This document shows positions 46,553 through 59,698 of a stretch of DNA of 64,000 nt, one piece after another. A model generated the notes under the pieces. The model was not told the origin of the DNA, made no database searches, and saw only the letters and a program-made list of their open reading frames with translations. Source of the stretch: Gaeumannomyces sp. JS-464 (taxonomy: Eukaryota; Ascomycota; Sordariomycetes; Magnaporthales; Magnaporthaceae); assembly GCA_002197995.1 (NCBI GenBank), contig NGZR01000001.1, positions 15,209,501-15,273,500 on the forward strand, written 5' to 3'. Numbering within the stretch: position 1 is the first letter of the stretch; every line of letters starts with the position of its first letter. The position numbers and the translations under genes are program-made.

Positions 46553-47463
46553 GAATAGTACGGCTACTCCGGCTGAATTCCATAGTTGAATTTATCGTGT
46601 ACGCTTATTCTGCTCCGCGGGTCTCTGTGTCTGGTATCTCCATTGCTAACTTCATTTCTTTGCGGAAATATCCAATTGCATCGTTCCGGGACTTGTGCTC
46701 CAATTTTCTGTGTTTCGCATGCCGTATGAGCAAGAAAAGCCATGTCCGTTGCATGTTCCGTTTGTCATCGAAAGAAGCATCCCGTTTCATCATCCTCTGA
46801 TCCCATCTGCGTCGGATGGACAGAGAGGTACAATGAAAAACAGTGCCAGTGGCGTTTGGTTCGTAGTCAAGGCCACGCGAAGGAGCTTGATGCGTTCACA
46901 AATCACGAAGTCATAGGATAGGGGAGCTCCAAGGACGACAGGCGAGAAATGCAAGAACGGCGACGCTTGATAGGTAGGTATATGTTTACGAAATAACAGT
47001 TGGCAGCGCATTACTAAACGACGGTAATATTGATGATGGCTCGGAAATGACAAGAAACAAAAGCAAAGCAGTGTTATCCAGCCCGATGATGTCTGTCCCA
47101 CCAGGTATCACAACACACAACACACACACACACACACACACACACTTATGAGACTTTTTGACAAAGGAAGCGTCATCGGACGCGGCAAATACGGGGGAAT
47201 AGGGCTCAATTGGCTATGCGAAAGAAAAAGCAGAGAGAGAGAGACAATAGGTAATTTGGTTTGTCGGGCTTTGAACTGAATGATATGAGTTGGAGTGAGA
47301 GGATGGGTGTGTGTGGGATGCCCGATGCAGAATGAGGAATTAGGATGGTCGGTTTGTGCCGATCTGCAAGTCAGATTCCCTTGAGCGAGGCGGTTTTGCG
47401 CTATCTACCGAGCTTTCTTTAACGTAGTGTGTGGTGTGGAAGAAGCCAGGTGCTATTTGTTGT
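46553..47463. other. Intergenic between convergent IRE1 and EDE1 genes
   Basis: No gene seen. It holds both 3' regions and an AC microsatellite. A 103-codon minus frame at 46,790-47,101 has no domain. Confidence 0.55.
47109..47145. repeat. (AC)n microsatellite
   Basis: Imperfect at the left, pure CA from 47,121 to 47,145. It lies in the 3' region between two convergent genes. Confidence 0.9.
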
Positions 47464-50400
47464 TCATGACTGGCTGGCGAGGTAGTTAGCGGCCTATGGG
47501 AGAAACGAGAACATCATCAGCAATCGGTGATTTGAGAATGCGTGGGTGAGAGAATAAGTCTAATTACGGGAATTACTCACCCGCTCAAGGTTGTAGTCGT
47601 ACTTCTCAAGCGCGCTCAGGGCGTCGGCGCGGGCGTAACCCATGCCAGTCAGGTTCTTGAGGATAGGGTCGTCATGCTCACCCTCCTCAGTCAAGAGGCG
47701 GCCAGCCGCAGCTGGGCGAGATGGCACGGGCGCTGCCGGAGAGGGGGATGAAGCCGCAACAGCGGGAGGTGGGGACGCCGAGGAGGCGGGCGCGCTATTG
47801 GCGGTAGTAGTGGGAGCCCCTGGTGCGCCAGGCGTAGCACCCGGGGCAGGCTGCGGCTCGTCGAGGCTAGCGAAGAGCGCGTCCCAGTCGTGGTTCTCCG
47901 GCGCACCCGCAGCGGGCGGCAGTCCGGCAGGCGGGGCTGACGCGCCGCCCGACGACGTGTTGGCGCCGGTGCCGCTTCCGCTACCGAGAGATGCGCTGCT
48001 GCCGCTAACAAAGTCGAAGCTGCTGCTCTCGGCGGCAAAGTTGGGCGCGGCGCCAGCCGCCAGGTTTGTTGGAGCCGCCGTCACTCTTGGCCGCGTGGCT
48101 GCGCGGCGGAGACGAGTCAAAGACGGGGTTGAAGTCGTCCAGTGCCGAGCGCGAAATGTTGGCAAAGTCGTCATCCGCCGTAGATCCCTCCTTCGCATCC
48201 TCAAGCCCCTCGAAGTCGTCCTCTAGATCATCAAACGACTGCTTGGCTGGCAGTGGTGGAGGCGCACGGCCGACGAGGCCTGCTCACTCTGTCCCGTCGC
48301 AGGGACAGTAGAGGACGAGGCAGTGAGGGAATCGCCCCAGATCGAGTTCACGTTGGACTGGCCCGCTGGCATCGCCGTGCTGATGGAAGACGACGAGGTG
48401 GCAGCCGTTGGGGATGGGCCGTCTCACTGCACAGCCGACAGTCAGCCATCACGAACGACGTGTAGGAGAAACGCGGGGAGGAATTCGATGGGGAGTGGGT
48501 GTTGAAGACGCGACGTGATTCAAAGAAGAATTCTACACACGCTACAAACTCGCCGGCTGCAGATCATACCTCGTAGCGCCCTCGGCCGCGGGAGGCTTGG
48601 TGGCCGTCGCCTCGGAGGGCTTGGCGGGTTGGGCAGGGTTTGTGGGAGGCGACACAGGGGCGAAGTCGTCATCGAACCCGTCCTTCTCGCTGTCCGAGTC
48701 CGAGTAGTCGTCGCGTTCGAGCTCCGAGATGGGCGGGAACTCGCGGTTGAAGGCGTCAGCGAAGGCGCCCTTGGACGCGTCGTTGCCTGCAGCGGCCGAG
48801 GCAGAGGACGAAGGTCCGCCCGCAGCCTTTCCGTGGGCGTTCTTGAAGCTGGCAAAGGCAGACTCGAAGTCATCCTTGGCTTTGGCCTGATCCACAGCAG
48901 AGAAGGGATCACTAATGCTGTCGGCATGTGCGCGTCCCTGCGCGGGGGCGCCTGCAGCATCGCCTTGCTTGGGTGCGCTGCTACCGCTGCTCGTTGGCCT
49001 GTTGTCAACAGTCTTCTGCGACTCTGAGGTGACGCTCTGGCCCGTGGCCGTCGGCTCCAGCGCCACAGCAGCCGGGGCCTTAGCCCCCGCCTCGGCAAGG
49101 GGTGTGTCGGGCTGACCCATCCTGCTCACGGGCGGAGAGACCTGCCGAGACGATGTGATGGACTCGGGAGCCTCGCCAAAGGGCAGGAAGCTTGAGCTGA
49201 TCTGTCGCGACTGAGGCGGCGGCGGCGGGATAGGGTTGGGGCCCAGGGTGGCCTGCCTGCTCAGGTTCGGGGTGTTGGACGTCGCCGGTGTGGCAAAGGA
49301 GGACGCGGCACTGCCCGTGGACGCTCCCGTGTGCTGCGGGCCGAAGGCGGTGGCAGGCGGCGGGGTGCCCGTCGAAGCGGGGAACGAGGGCGAGGGCCCA
49401 AAGACGTCGTCGAAGGACTTGTCAAAGGGCTTGGCCGCGGGCGACGCAAAGCCGCCCATAATGTCGGTGCTGCCCGTTCGCCTGAAGAACGGGTTGTTAA
49501 CGCTTGCCGACGATGGGGTCGGGCTCGCCACCTGCGCCGGCGGCGCCACCGGCGATCCGGTGCTGGCCTGCCTGGCCATGTCCTCGTTGCTCTTGCCAGA
49601 TCCTCAGCCCTCGGTATTGAGTTTGTCACGCTCACCCTCGTTGGTGGCCAACTGCTTCTTGTTGATGGCTACGAGGCCTTTCTGCTGGCGAGCCTCGGAC
49701 CTGAGCTTCTCGATCTTCGGCTTGAGCTGCGCCACCTCGGCGTTGACGACGCGTATGCGCTCCTTCAGGCTCGCATTCTCCTGTTGGTCAGCCTGAAGGG
49801 CCGCGGCGACCTGGCGGTGCTGGTTCTGCAAGTCCTGGTATGTTCCTTCCAGCATGGCCATCTCAGTCTGCAGTTTCTTGGTCTCTGCTCGTGACGCGTT
49901 GAGCTGCTCCTCCAGCCCCTGACGTCCTTGGCCTCCTTCTCGTACGCTGCGCGGAGTTGCGACAGCCGCTGCTCGAAGTTCTTCTTCTGCGCGCTCGCCT
50001 GAGTGAGCTCGTTCTGCGTCGTAGCCTGCTGACCTCGCACGTCCTGCACGTGTTTGCTGAGAGACGTGATCTGGTTGGAGAGGTTCGCCAGCTCTGCCGT
50101 GTCGTTGCTCAGGTTCTTGCCGCCATCGTCGTGATCACCTAGGAGGTCGTCCTGGGCCGCGGCCTGCGGCGGCAGGGTTCCTGATCGCTGCATCCCACCG
50201 GCGGAGCTGGTGGAGGCTCCAGTCGCTGGGCCGTGAGGGTACGGCCCAAAGGACGATGACGGGACGAAAGGAGCAAACGAGCTGGTCGTGGGCGAGGGTT
50301 CGCCGGGAGAGGCAGGTGCGGGGCTAGCGTTGCTGCCAAAGGGGTCGTTGGACCCTCCAGTGTTCACAGCCTTCTGGACAGGCGCAGCAGGCATGGTCGG

Positions 50401-51775
50401 TGGCGAATCCAGGCCGAACAAGTCGTCCAGGGCCGATTTCGGCTGCGGTTGCGGAGCAGGCGGCGGCTGCTGGGGCACATCGAAAGCCGAGGAGCCAGTG
50501 GCGGTCGGCGGCCTAACCTGCGCCCGCATGCTTGGGGGAACAAGGTTTTGTGGGAGGGTGGTGGGCAGCGCGCTGTCGCGGTTAGTGCGCTGCTGCCGGA
50601 TCAGATACATGGCGATGGCGAATTCGTCCCGCGTCAGCCGCCCCTGCGAGCTCAGGTCGGCCAGATCCCAGATCTGCGCGAGAGTGTCTTCGGGGAGCCT
50701 GGACTGGCTGAAGAAGGGCACGGCCTCCTCGCCCGTGATGAAGCCCCGGTTCGACTTATCCAGCTTGGCGTACTCCTGGTCGAACCGAGCCTTGTCAGCG
50801 GGCGTGACGAGCCAATCCCCGCCGGGAGGAGCCGGGTGCGAGCGTCCGAGGGGGCTGCCCGTCCGCATCTGGGCCTGCCCGCTAAGCTGGCGTGGGATGG
50901 CCGGAATGGGAGGCGCGACAGGACTCGGACTTTGCTGGCGGGGTATGCCTGTGGGGCGCCTGGTGGCAGCCTCGTACAGGCCGGCGGGTACAACGGTGGG
51001 AAGAGCACGGAGCTGTCCTTGCTTTGTGGTGGCCAGCAGGTGCATGGCGATGATGAACTCGGTCTGGACCAGCGCGCCGCGCTGCTCCGTGTCGGCGAGC
51101 TGCCAGATGCGGCCAAGCACTTCGGTGGGCAGGCCGGAACGCTCGAAGATCTGGCGGGCCTGGTCGCCTGGCAGCATGTTTCCGGGAGCCAGGGGCTGCT
51201 GCTCGAAAAGACCAGCGAACTGGGCGGCCTTCTCAGGAGTCAGGGGCGGGATGCGCACGCCACCGGTTCCCTGCGCCTGGATGGGGCCGGTAGCGGGGCC
51301 CGATGCGGTCGGCTGTGCCGCCAGGCCCTGGATGGTGATGCCATCGAAACGCGGCAGGGGTCCGGGCTGCAGGGCAACCTCGGCAGCGGGCTCCGGCCAG
51401 CCTGGGCATGGCCGATGAGGCGGAGGACAATGCCGAAGCCGGCGGGGGTAAGGAAGCCCCGGTTCTCGCGATCTGCAATCTGCCAAATCTCGCCGAGAAC
51501 CCTCGAGTCCAGTCTCGTCTTGTCGAAGAACTTGACGGCTACATCGCCAGTGACAACGCCCACCCCGTCCGAGTCGGCCTGTCGGAAAAGCTGGCCGTAG
51601 ACTCGCTTCTCCTCCGCGGTGAGGTTAAGGTTCGGCGTGCCTGTGGGTTTGGGCGAAGATGTCCGCCGGTTAGCTGGGATTCGGGAGCGGGGATGGTGTT
51701 CGCAAAGCTTTTTTGGGGCGGGGGCGTAAAGAGAGTGCATGCATGCTCACCTGCGTCGGCGCCGGGCTCTGCCAT
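47464..51775 (-). CDS. Ede1-like endocytic scaffold protein (EH domains, coiled coil, UBA)
   Basis: Exon 1 51,775-51,751 (MAEPGADAG); intron 51,641-51,750; a long central exon from 51,640 to 48,570; an intron about 48,427-48,569; an exon to 47,581; intron 47,494-47,580 (GTGAGT..CATAG); and a last exon 47,493-47,464 ending NYLASQS. It has three EH domains (EEKRVYGQLFRQADSDGVGV; TPEKAAQFAGLF; TPADKARFDQEYAKLDKSNRG), which in this family bind NPF motifs, then Pro/Ser/Gly-rich linkers, a coiled coil (LEGTYQDLQNQHRQVAAALQ), acidic repeats and a C-terminal UBA domain (DPILKNLTGMGYARADALSAL). The domain order matches yeast Ede1/Eps15, an early clathrin-endocytosis adaptor. At least five small indels break the frame (near 51,400, 49,915, 49,600, 48,250 and 48,065). 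The one at 49,600 is a plus/minus pair leaving an in-frame TGA. The encoded parts are well conserved on both sides of each break, so I favour consensus errors. Exon phases near 48,430-48,570 remain unresolved. Confidence 0.8.
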
Positions 51776-53242
51776 GGTTGTGGATATGATGATGGTGGTG
51801 GTGGGAGTGGTCCCGAACAGATGGCCGGTGAATGGTGACAGCCACGAGGTCGTCTACCGACCAAACGTCGGGCTCGATCGAAGGCGGAGGTATGGCGTGA
51901 GGGAGGCGGAGGTGGCGCGGACTCCCGTGTCTTGCTCGGCCTCGGTCGCTGTACGCTGGGTGTCGGTCCGTCCCCAAAGCGAGGCACTCGGGATACGTCG
52001 CAAAGAACAAAACTCCAAAATCAACGGCCCGCTCGGCTCCCGAGGTACCGTATTACGTTGTCGAAAGCAAACAAGCTTCTTCTCGCGGGAGGCACCACCG
52101 GAGGCGGGCGGTCAGAGAACAGGGCCAATGCTCCTTGAAGAGATCGTCGCAAGCATCTGGTATGTGTAATCGTCTCGAGCGGAGGCCGTGTCGTCGCCGG
52201 CGGATTTGAGCAGGTGGTGGTGGGATGGGTGGATGGGATGGCTGGGGGTGGATGGCTGTGGATGGAGTCCGTCGTATCCTGGACGAGGACTGGAGCTCAC
52301 GCTGCGCCAGTCTCGCGCTGGGCAACCGTTTGGTGTGGATCATTGGACTGGCTCTGGCCAACCCCTCGGCTCGCTCGGTGCAATTTAGCGTTAGCTGCAC
52401 TGGGCGGCAACCCAGCCCAGCATGGTTTGGGCGAGCCTGCGTCAGTGCGTCCCCACAGACTGCAGGCAGATGCGGGAGCATCACCCAACACAACTTCTGC
52501 AGCAGCAGCAGCAGCAGCACGGAAGCAGCCAAAGAGGACAGCACCAAGCACGCGAAGGAAAAAAATCATCTGGACCGACGACGCAGCTGCGTGCGGTATC
52601 ATGCGCCCCCATCCACTACCTAGGTGCATACGTCTTCCGACTTGGGTATCTACCTACTGCTGCCACCCAGGGTACTGCCACCATTGGGACGCGATTGATT
52701 GCCGTGCATCCAGCCATGCAGCTTGGGCAGCCGCTGACAGGTTGTTCCACGATTCCGCAGGCGCTTGTATCCACCAAGCACAACCTGCACACATTATCAC
52801 CATCCCCGACGGCTTCATTATGCTTGATATGCATCCCATGATATGTCAAGCAGGTAGCCGAGGAGCATTGAATCAAAAAAGCTAATCTTAAGCCACCGTC
52901 GGCTCGCGAGTGAATCAATTTATTTTGCATTCTCAGAACAGTTGTAATTTAATTAAAAAGGGGCTATCATCATTTTTCTCTCGCCGGACCAAAACGAAGT
53001 AGAACGACCACGTCGATTCTCGTGATATCCTGGCTCGCTAACATCCTCAACAAACAGGCCGACTAAGGGCGGGCCTCGGTAGTATCAGAGACTCGACAAA
53101 TCCGGTGCTGTGACAGGGCTGGGTTATGGTATGGTGATTTCTGGTGTGGAAGCGACGTCATGTCCGCGCTCCGGCTCTCGTGAGCCTGCCGGTAAGTACT
53201 ATGACAAAACGTGGTCCGGCCCCGGCCTCAATGCCACGTTGC
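51776..53242. other. Intergenic; EDE1 promoter and alpha-tubulin 3' region
   Basis: No gene recognised. It contains a short CAG repeat (52,499-52,519) and a (CAT/CAC)-rich stretch near 51,780-51,800 on the EDE1 leader. Open frames at 52,053-52,885 have no domains and overlap on both strands. Confidence 0.5.
52499..52519. repeat. Short (CAG)n repeat
   Basis: Seven consecutive CAG units read as GCAGCAGCAG.. upstream of EDE1. Non-coding as far as can be seen. Confidence 0.7.
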
Positions 53243-55175
53243 TTAGTACTCGGCCTCGCCGGCTTCCTCATCGCCCATCGAGTCGGTGGCGACCTCCTCG
53301 TAGTCGCGCTCCAACGCAGCCAGGTCCTCGCGAGCCTCCGAGAACTCGCCCTCCTCCATACCCTCACCAACGTACCAGTGGACGAAGGCACGCTTGGAGT
53401 ACATGAGGTCGAACTTGGTCGACAGCGCAGACCAGGCGTCGGCGATGGCCGTGGTGTTGGAGAGCATGCAGCTGTCGTGGTAAAAGTTGAACAAGTTAGT
53501 AAACTTTATCCCAGCATACCATCGACAGGGATAGCCTTTAGCACAGGCCAAACTTACACAGCGCGGTCAACCTTGGCCAGGTCACCGTTGGGCACCATCT
53601 GCGGGGGCTCGAAGCAGATACCAAGTTTGAATCCAGTCGGGCACCAGTCAACGAACTGGATCGTCCGCTTCGTCTTGAGCGTAGCCACAGCGGCGTGAGC
53701 GTCCTTGGTAACGACATCACCACGGTACAGCAGACAGGTGGCCATGTACTTTCCGTTGCGGGGATCGCACTTGACCATCTGGTTGTTGGGCTCAAAGCAG
53801 GACATGGTCATCTCCTGGACCGAGTTGGCCTCGTGGGCGGCACGCGAGGCCGAGATAACCGGGGCGTAGGCAACCAGCGGGAAGTGGATGCGGGGGTAAG
53901 GCACCAGGTTGGTTTGGAACTCGTTCAAGTCGACGTTCAGAGAGCCATCAAAACGGAGCGAGGCAGTGATGGAAGAGACGACTGTCGAGAAAGATCGAGG
54001 CGCTCTATGTTAGCTTTGTGACAATGTTCGGGGTGCGCCGTGGCAGGTACCCGATCCATCCGCAGATATAATTTGCTCTCCAAAACTTACCCTGAGCAAT
54101 CAGCCGGTTCAGGTTCTCGAAGTTGGGGCGCTCGAGACCCAGGTTGCGGCGGCAGATATCGTAAATGGCCTCGTTGTCGACCATGAAGGAGCAGTCGGCG
54201 TGCTCCAGAGTGGTGTGGGTGGTAAGAATCGAGTTGTAAGGCTCGACAACCGAGGTGGCGGTCTGGGGCGCCGGGTAGACGCAGAACTCGAGCTTGCTCT
54301 TCTTGCCGTAGTCAACCGACAGGCGCTCCATCAGCAGCGAGCCGAATCCGGAACCGGTACCTCCACCGAACGAGTGGAAGACCAGGAAACCCTGGAGGCC
54401 AGCGCAGCTATCGGCGACGCGGCGAATCTTATCCAGGACCTGGTCGATCAACTCCTTTCCGACCGTGTAGTGGCCACGGGCGTAGTTGTTGGACGCATCC
54501 TCCTTGCCCGTGATCATCTGCTCGGGGTGGAAGAGGCTGCGGTAGGCGCCGGTGCGGACCTCGTCGACGACGTTGGGCTCGAGATCGCAGTAGATAGTGC
54601 GAGGAACGTACTTGCCCTGGCCTAAAGCAGGCGAGCGCCGAGACATGTCAGCTCTGCCAGCTACGGGAGACACGAATGAAACAGTTGGACACGGCCCGTA
54701 CCAGTCTCGGAGAAGAAGGTGCTGAAGCCATGGTCGGGGTCGGCGGCCTTGCGCTCCTCCGTCAGGAATCCATCGGGCTGGCGCGGCGAGAAAAACAAGG
54801 TTAGCAGTAAATCTTGTGGCATGTTTGTGCTGGGTGATCCTACCTGGATGCCGTGCTCGAGGCAGTAGAGCTATGACCGAGTTGGGTGCGTCAGTTACAA
54901 GTGTCCAGGATGTCGCATGTATGTGGCCAGCCGCGTTTGCGCTCGGCAGTCGACGAGCCTGAGCTTGCTCCACGGGTGGCGGCGGTGTGGCCACGATCAC
55001 ATGTGCTCACCTCCCAGCAAGAGTTGGCGATCTGGCAACCAGCCTGGCCGACTGCGAGGATAACGGGAGTCAGTTGGCTGTTTCTGCAGTCGAGATGCCG
55101 CGGCGGGAAGCTCGGATGCGGTGAAGCACGAGGGGAGGAGACGTGCTTACCGTTGATGCTGATAATCTCGCGCAT
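53243..55175 (-). CDS. Alpha-tubulin, seven exons
   Basis: Exons 55,175-55,151, 55,051-55,011, 54,870-54,844, 54,777-54,702, 54,621-54,091, 53,981-53,558 and 53,471-53,243. All introns are GT..AG and all phases agree, giving exactly 450 residues, the standard length. N-terminus MREIISIN joined to [21 protein letters not shown]; the tubulin GTP-binding signature [17 protein letters not shown]; a C-terminus with the acidic tail ending GEAEY, whose terminal Tyr is the usual alpha-tubulin end. Forms the microtubule heterodimer with beta-tubulin in the cytoplasm. Several small introns near the 5' end are usual in fungal tubulin genes. The frame is clean, in contrast to neighbouring genes. Many ascomycetes have two alpha-tubulin genes, and which paralogue this is cannot be told. 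Confidence 0.97.
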
Positions 55176-56951
55176 CTTGAAGGACGACGGGGTTCTCTGT
55201 GGTGCGGGTGGGAGTGTCTGTGAAGATGCTTTGCAAGATACGAGAACAAGGCAACTGGGAGAGCAAGGCTGATTCCTGCGAACGAAGAGCCCGAGGATGG
55301 TTTGGAGGTTGAGAATGCAGGAAGTTCTGGGAGCAAAAGAGATGCGGATCAAATGCTGCAGCCAGCCAGGAGTTTGGTGTCCGGGCGTGGTGGGGGGAAA
55401 TTTGCTTGATGGGCCCAGCTGCGCTAAGAAAAAGGATTTGTTGACATTACTGCCCGGTCTGCCAATCCTAGACGCGATCTCCGCCTTATGTAATCAAGGG
55501 GACAGAGCTCGCCCTTCCCAAGTTCAGGGCCTTCGCCGCCCACAGACCAGTGCGGCGAGCAGGGGTAGCAAATCAACACTAGCCAGCCAGCCAGTCAGGT
55601 GCTCGCCCGTTCCCCCACAGAACAAACGGGACATGTTCCGAGTTCTTAGGTTGTGCACCACCAGCAGCTGCCAGACGGGCGACGAAAGCGACGGAGGACG
55701 CTTTGTTTTGCTGCTGCCTGCCATCAGACAGGCTCTGCGCCTGCCCCTGCTTGCTCGAGTTGGGCCAGTGGTGACCGGCAATCGTATTTGACAGCTGTGA
55801 GTGGGTGCGGCTAGAAACAGAAAATAGCGCGTAGAAACATCGGCTCGGGCACCTGCGCACTTCGTTCATCGACTGATGATCCACTAAAGATATGCCAACC
55901 CACAAACCGGCGAGGCAGATAGCAATACGACAGCGTCCTTCACCGCCGTCGCATAGTTGCACAGTGTCTGCAACCTCTGAGGAAAGATCTCAACACAGCT
56001 ACTGGGCCTACTATCGGCTCAAGCGAGAAACTACCTACCTGATCCAGGGAGATGACGTGCTTGCCTGGTGCTGATGTCTGTGACAATTCTTCGCGCGCTC
56101 TCCATGAACATTGCCGTCGAGCGTATCTTGTCGGAAGGTCGGCAGGTAGACTCTCCACCTCATCACACTCTTCTTTTCCCAAGTCGAGCCAGGCCGTGCA
56201 CAAGGCAACAAACACAAGCCGTCTCTACGGTGCACATTCAACCAGCGCGTACAGTGAATTGATCTCATGGAAGGCAGGGAACCCGGAGCCGTCTTTTTGA
56301 GACCACATCCAATGACACTTATGGAAAATTCCCGGGCAGGAAGCAGGGATTCCCACGGAACGGGAAATGGGGTGGTGATGGTGGCACTTGGCTTGTGGGC
56401 CAACTTTGAGAGGCTGCCAGACCACCCCAGCCATTTCAGGGCTCCTCCGTAGGAACAGCCTTGACAGCTGCAACCGAGCTTTTCAGTCTGCACAAAAAGG
56501 CTGCTGCTGATGAGGGTCAAATGGAAGGCCTCGAGGGCACCAAGTAATGGCAAAAGGACAGGAGGCATCATGTAGGAGAAGCAAAAAAATAAAATAGAAA
56601 TAAGAAACGCGGCACCTGAAGCGGCAGATCCAAATATCGACGAGGAAGGACAAGATCGCATCTTGACTGTGGCTGCTAGCCTAACCGCATTTTGGCACGC
56701 GTTGACAGCTCGAGTTCATTCCGCTCCGCCTACGAAACCAACTCGGCACAGAAAGCCGGGCCGCACGTGGCTGACTCGCGCTCCCGTGCGCGGCGGCTTA
56801 GTGGTTGAATCAAATTCCCATGGGCTCCCGCATCCACGATGGCGAATCGGAGCAGCTTGCGCCCCGACATACATCATTGCACAATCGCTGATACACCGAT
56901 ACACTGACACACCGGACCCGACCCTCAGCCCGGCCCGCGTGCCCACGCCAA
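55176..56951. other. Intergenic between divergent alpha-tubulin and BTB genes
   Basis: About 1.8 kb, no gene seen. The first 200 bp hold the tubulin leader. Open frames on both strands (for example 56,035-56,661 minus) have no domains. Confidence 0.55.
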
Positions 56952-58743
56952 ATGGGACAAGAGCGCGCCCCCAGCGAAGGCCAAACCCCGGGCGGCGGGT
57001 TCCAGCAGCCGTCCCAGACGGTCCAGCTCATCACCAAGATCCCCCACGTCCTGCCCCACGAGCGCGTCTTTCCCATCCAGATCGGCTCCGAGCTGTTCAA
57101 GCTCTCGGGCGCATCGCTCTCCTCCGACGGTAGGCCCGTGACACCTCCCTGGCACACAAGAAGCACGGTCGCTGACACCCGTCCAACTTCAAAGCACCGT
57201 CGTACTTCTCGCAGTACTTTCAATGCCAGATCAAGACGGCCGAGGAGAAGGGCGAGGATGCCGCCTTGGCCATCCGCACCCTCTATATTGACCGTGACCC
57301 CAGCACCTTCAACGACATCGCCCTTCACCTCCAGGGCTACCATGTTCAGCCTCGTGATGGCACTCACTTTGTGCGGCTGTTTGCCGACGCGCAGTTCTAC
57401 TCTCGTGCGACTCACCCCGTGTCTTTCACCTCTTATCCAGCGATGCCAGTCATGTCCAAGTGCTTACCTACTCACTCGCTCGGGGTTGTCCCTCCTGCTG
57501 CCATTGTTTCGCTCACACTCATACAGTCCCGAAGTTAATCTCGCAGCTGTACGAAGAGTCCATCTTCATGTCCATCGGCCACCGCGAGTTCCAGATCCCA
57601 CGTGATCTGTTCCAGGACCCAGGCAACTCGCCCAACTTCTTCACTTTGGGCTTCGCAATCTTCTTCTCCTCACCCGATGACCTCTTTCCAGGTTTGGAGC
57701 GCAAGGACCTCATCCGGCCACCCTCCATCATGCCCCCTTCCGTGCCGCACCGGTCCGCCGACACGTTCCAGGAGATTCTGCACCTGCTCAGGGGTTACCC
57801 CGTCAGCATCCGCGACGAGGCCCACCGCCAGGAGCTGCTTCGCGACTGCCGCTACTTCAACTTCAAGGGGCTCGAGCAGCGCCTTATCCCCCACGCCATC
57901 TCCCACAACCAGGCCCGCGCGCGACGAGATCGTCCTAAGGATCGAGGACATTCTCAAGTCCGGCATCAGCATCAGCCCGGAGCCGTACCCGGCCGACCCC
58001 TGGCCGCCTGGGTCAACTACGCCCGACCCTACGTCGACAACAAGCCCGCCGAGCTTGTCCTTGAGATCGGCGGCGAATCTACTCGTTTGCACCTGCCAGC
58101 AGGCGCCATCGGCATCGCAAGCTCTGCCATGGATCCCGCGGCGCTCGTCATGCTAGCCCGCGCCGAGTTCTTCCGCGACGTCAAGACGCGCATCGCGCGC
58201 TTACTGGAGGTTATTTCCACCAAACTCAACCTGCCGCCCACGACGCAGGCCCTCGGCCCGCTCATGGCCAAGGGCGGCGCCAGAAGCCAGCCCCCAACCC
58301 CAGGAAACACCCCGATAAGTGATGATCTCGTACGCGTCGTCATCGATCCCGACACGGCCATCACGCTCGACGGGAGGCCGTACACCGCGCACCGCGACGC
58401 CCTGGACCACCACTTCCAGGCTTCGGCTACCATATCCGCCGGCCACGCCGCCTCGTCCACGCCCAACAGCGCAGGAGGGGGCGGGGTTGACTCCCCGACG
58501 TTCGCGAGCCCCATGCACAAGAGGCGTCGGCTCGGCTCGGGCCTGCCAGTAGGGCCGTCGGGTGGCGCCGCCGGCGCTGGCGGCGACGAGTGGGTTGTGC
58601 GGACTGGCCAGTGGAGACTGCGCATACAAAGCTCCAGGGCCGGCAAGAGCGCCGTCGAGTGCGTCCTCGTCGCCGTTAAGCTGGACGCCTCCAGCTCGGA
58701 GCATTCGAGGAATGCGCAGAGGGGCTTCCTCGCGGGCACATGA
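56952..58743 (+). CDS. BTB/POZ (T1-type) domain protein, three exons
   Basis: Exons 56,952-57,129, 57,195-57,404 and 57,527-58,743; introns of 65 and 122 bp. The model is 534 residues. After a short Gln/Pro-rich lead, a first BTB-like domain spans IPHVLPHERVFPIQIGSELF through PSYFSQYFQCQIK and TLYIDRDPSTFNDIALHLQG to LISQLYEESIFMSIGHREF. A second repeat follows (REFQIPRDLFQDPGNSPNFF, FQEILHLLRGYPVSIRDEAH, LRDCRYFNFKGLEQRLIPHA). The C-terminal part (AELVLEIGGESTRLHLPAG onward) has Gly/Ser/Ala-rich segments. Two compensating one-base shifts (GCGCGC near 57,925, and CCCC before TGG near 58,000) put about 28 residues out of frame: the expected DEIVLRIEDILKSGISIS lies in another frame. BTB proteins of this kind often act as adaptors; no specific partner can be named. 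Confidence 0.8.
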
Positions 58744-59698
58744 TGGGACAGCACGCAGGCCCAAGGCAAATGTGGAGGTTTGCTCAGTGTGGTTGGATAT
58801 ACCTGACAGTTCCCGTAATGATATAATGATTGTCTGCTAGCTTTATTTTTTCGTGCCGTTTCCCTTTCTTTTCTTCCTCTGTCTTCTCCAGCTCTCACTC
58901 CTGACTTAACTTTCTCCTTTGAGCTCTCTCAATCTCTTCTCTACATACCCACATCCATGTCGAGGACCCACCCCATGGAAAGGCGAGTTGCCAATCCCCT
59001 GCAAGTCCGCAAAGAAATCCTAGTGACTGCATAGAAATCTAGATAGGTACCTACCGAGATACGGAGGGGTACATGTACCTGACTGCCTGGTACCTAGGAA
59101 GTACCTTGCTAGCTCGGGCTCCAAGGGAACCAAAATACACGACTTTAGAGCAGCCAATGTGTACACCCTGAGTGCAGTCATACAACAGAGAAGGCACCAA
59201 TGCGACTTATCCAGCCTGGAGTGCCGGCTCAGAATCACATTGCTACTGCAATGTAACCATGAAAGTGCACATTCTGTCCAATACCTTCATGAAGCACTTT
59301 CAGCCCTTCCCCTCCTCTGCGCGATTTCCCCGAGTCCCCCCACCAGCAGCGACTACCCGAACGTCAAGCGCGCGCCAATAAGGATCACTCTCATCCACCC
59401 CCCTTAGCTGCTGGTGCGGGCTCTCCCCAGCCACGATGCCGGCGAGCCTTTTGAAAAGCTGCCCAGGCTCCAATAACACCGAGTTGCTCCGTTCATCCCA
59501 CCGGCTGACCCCGGTTCGGTTACGAACTCCATGTGTGTCTCTGGCTACCTCCTTACATAAAACCGGCCTCATTCCCTCCGAGGCCATTTGCATGTAACTT
59601 TTGTGAGCATGCTATTTGACGTCAAGGATAGCACCGCCTAGCCTTCTTTTCACCCATCGGCCTGTCGCTCCCTTCTCCCTGCCCTTTTGCTACCGCCA
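58744..59698. other. Intergenic; promoter of the gasdermin-like gene
   Basis: No gene seen. It contains AGGTACCTA-type motifs near 59,045-59,100 common in fungal intergenic DNA. The last 100 bp before the ATG at 59,699 are C/T-rich. Confidence 0.5.

Noticed and set aside
50288..51600. Plus-strand frames of about 380 codons over EDE1
   Set aside because: Antisense to the EH-domain coding region, without recognisable domains.
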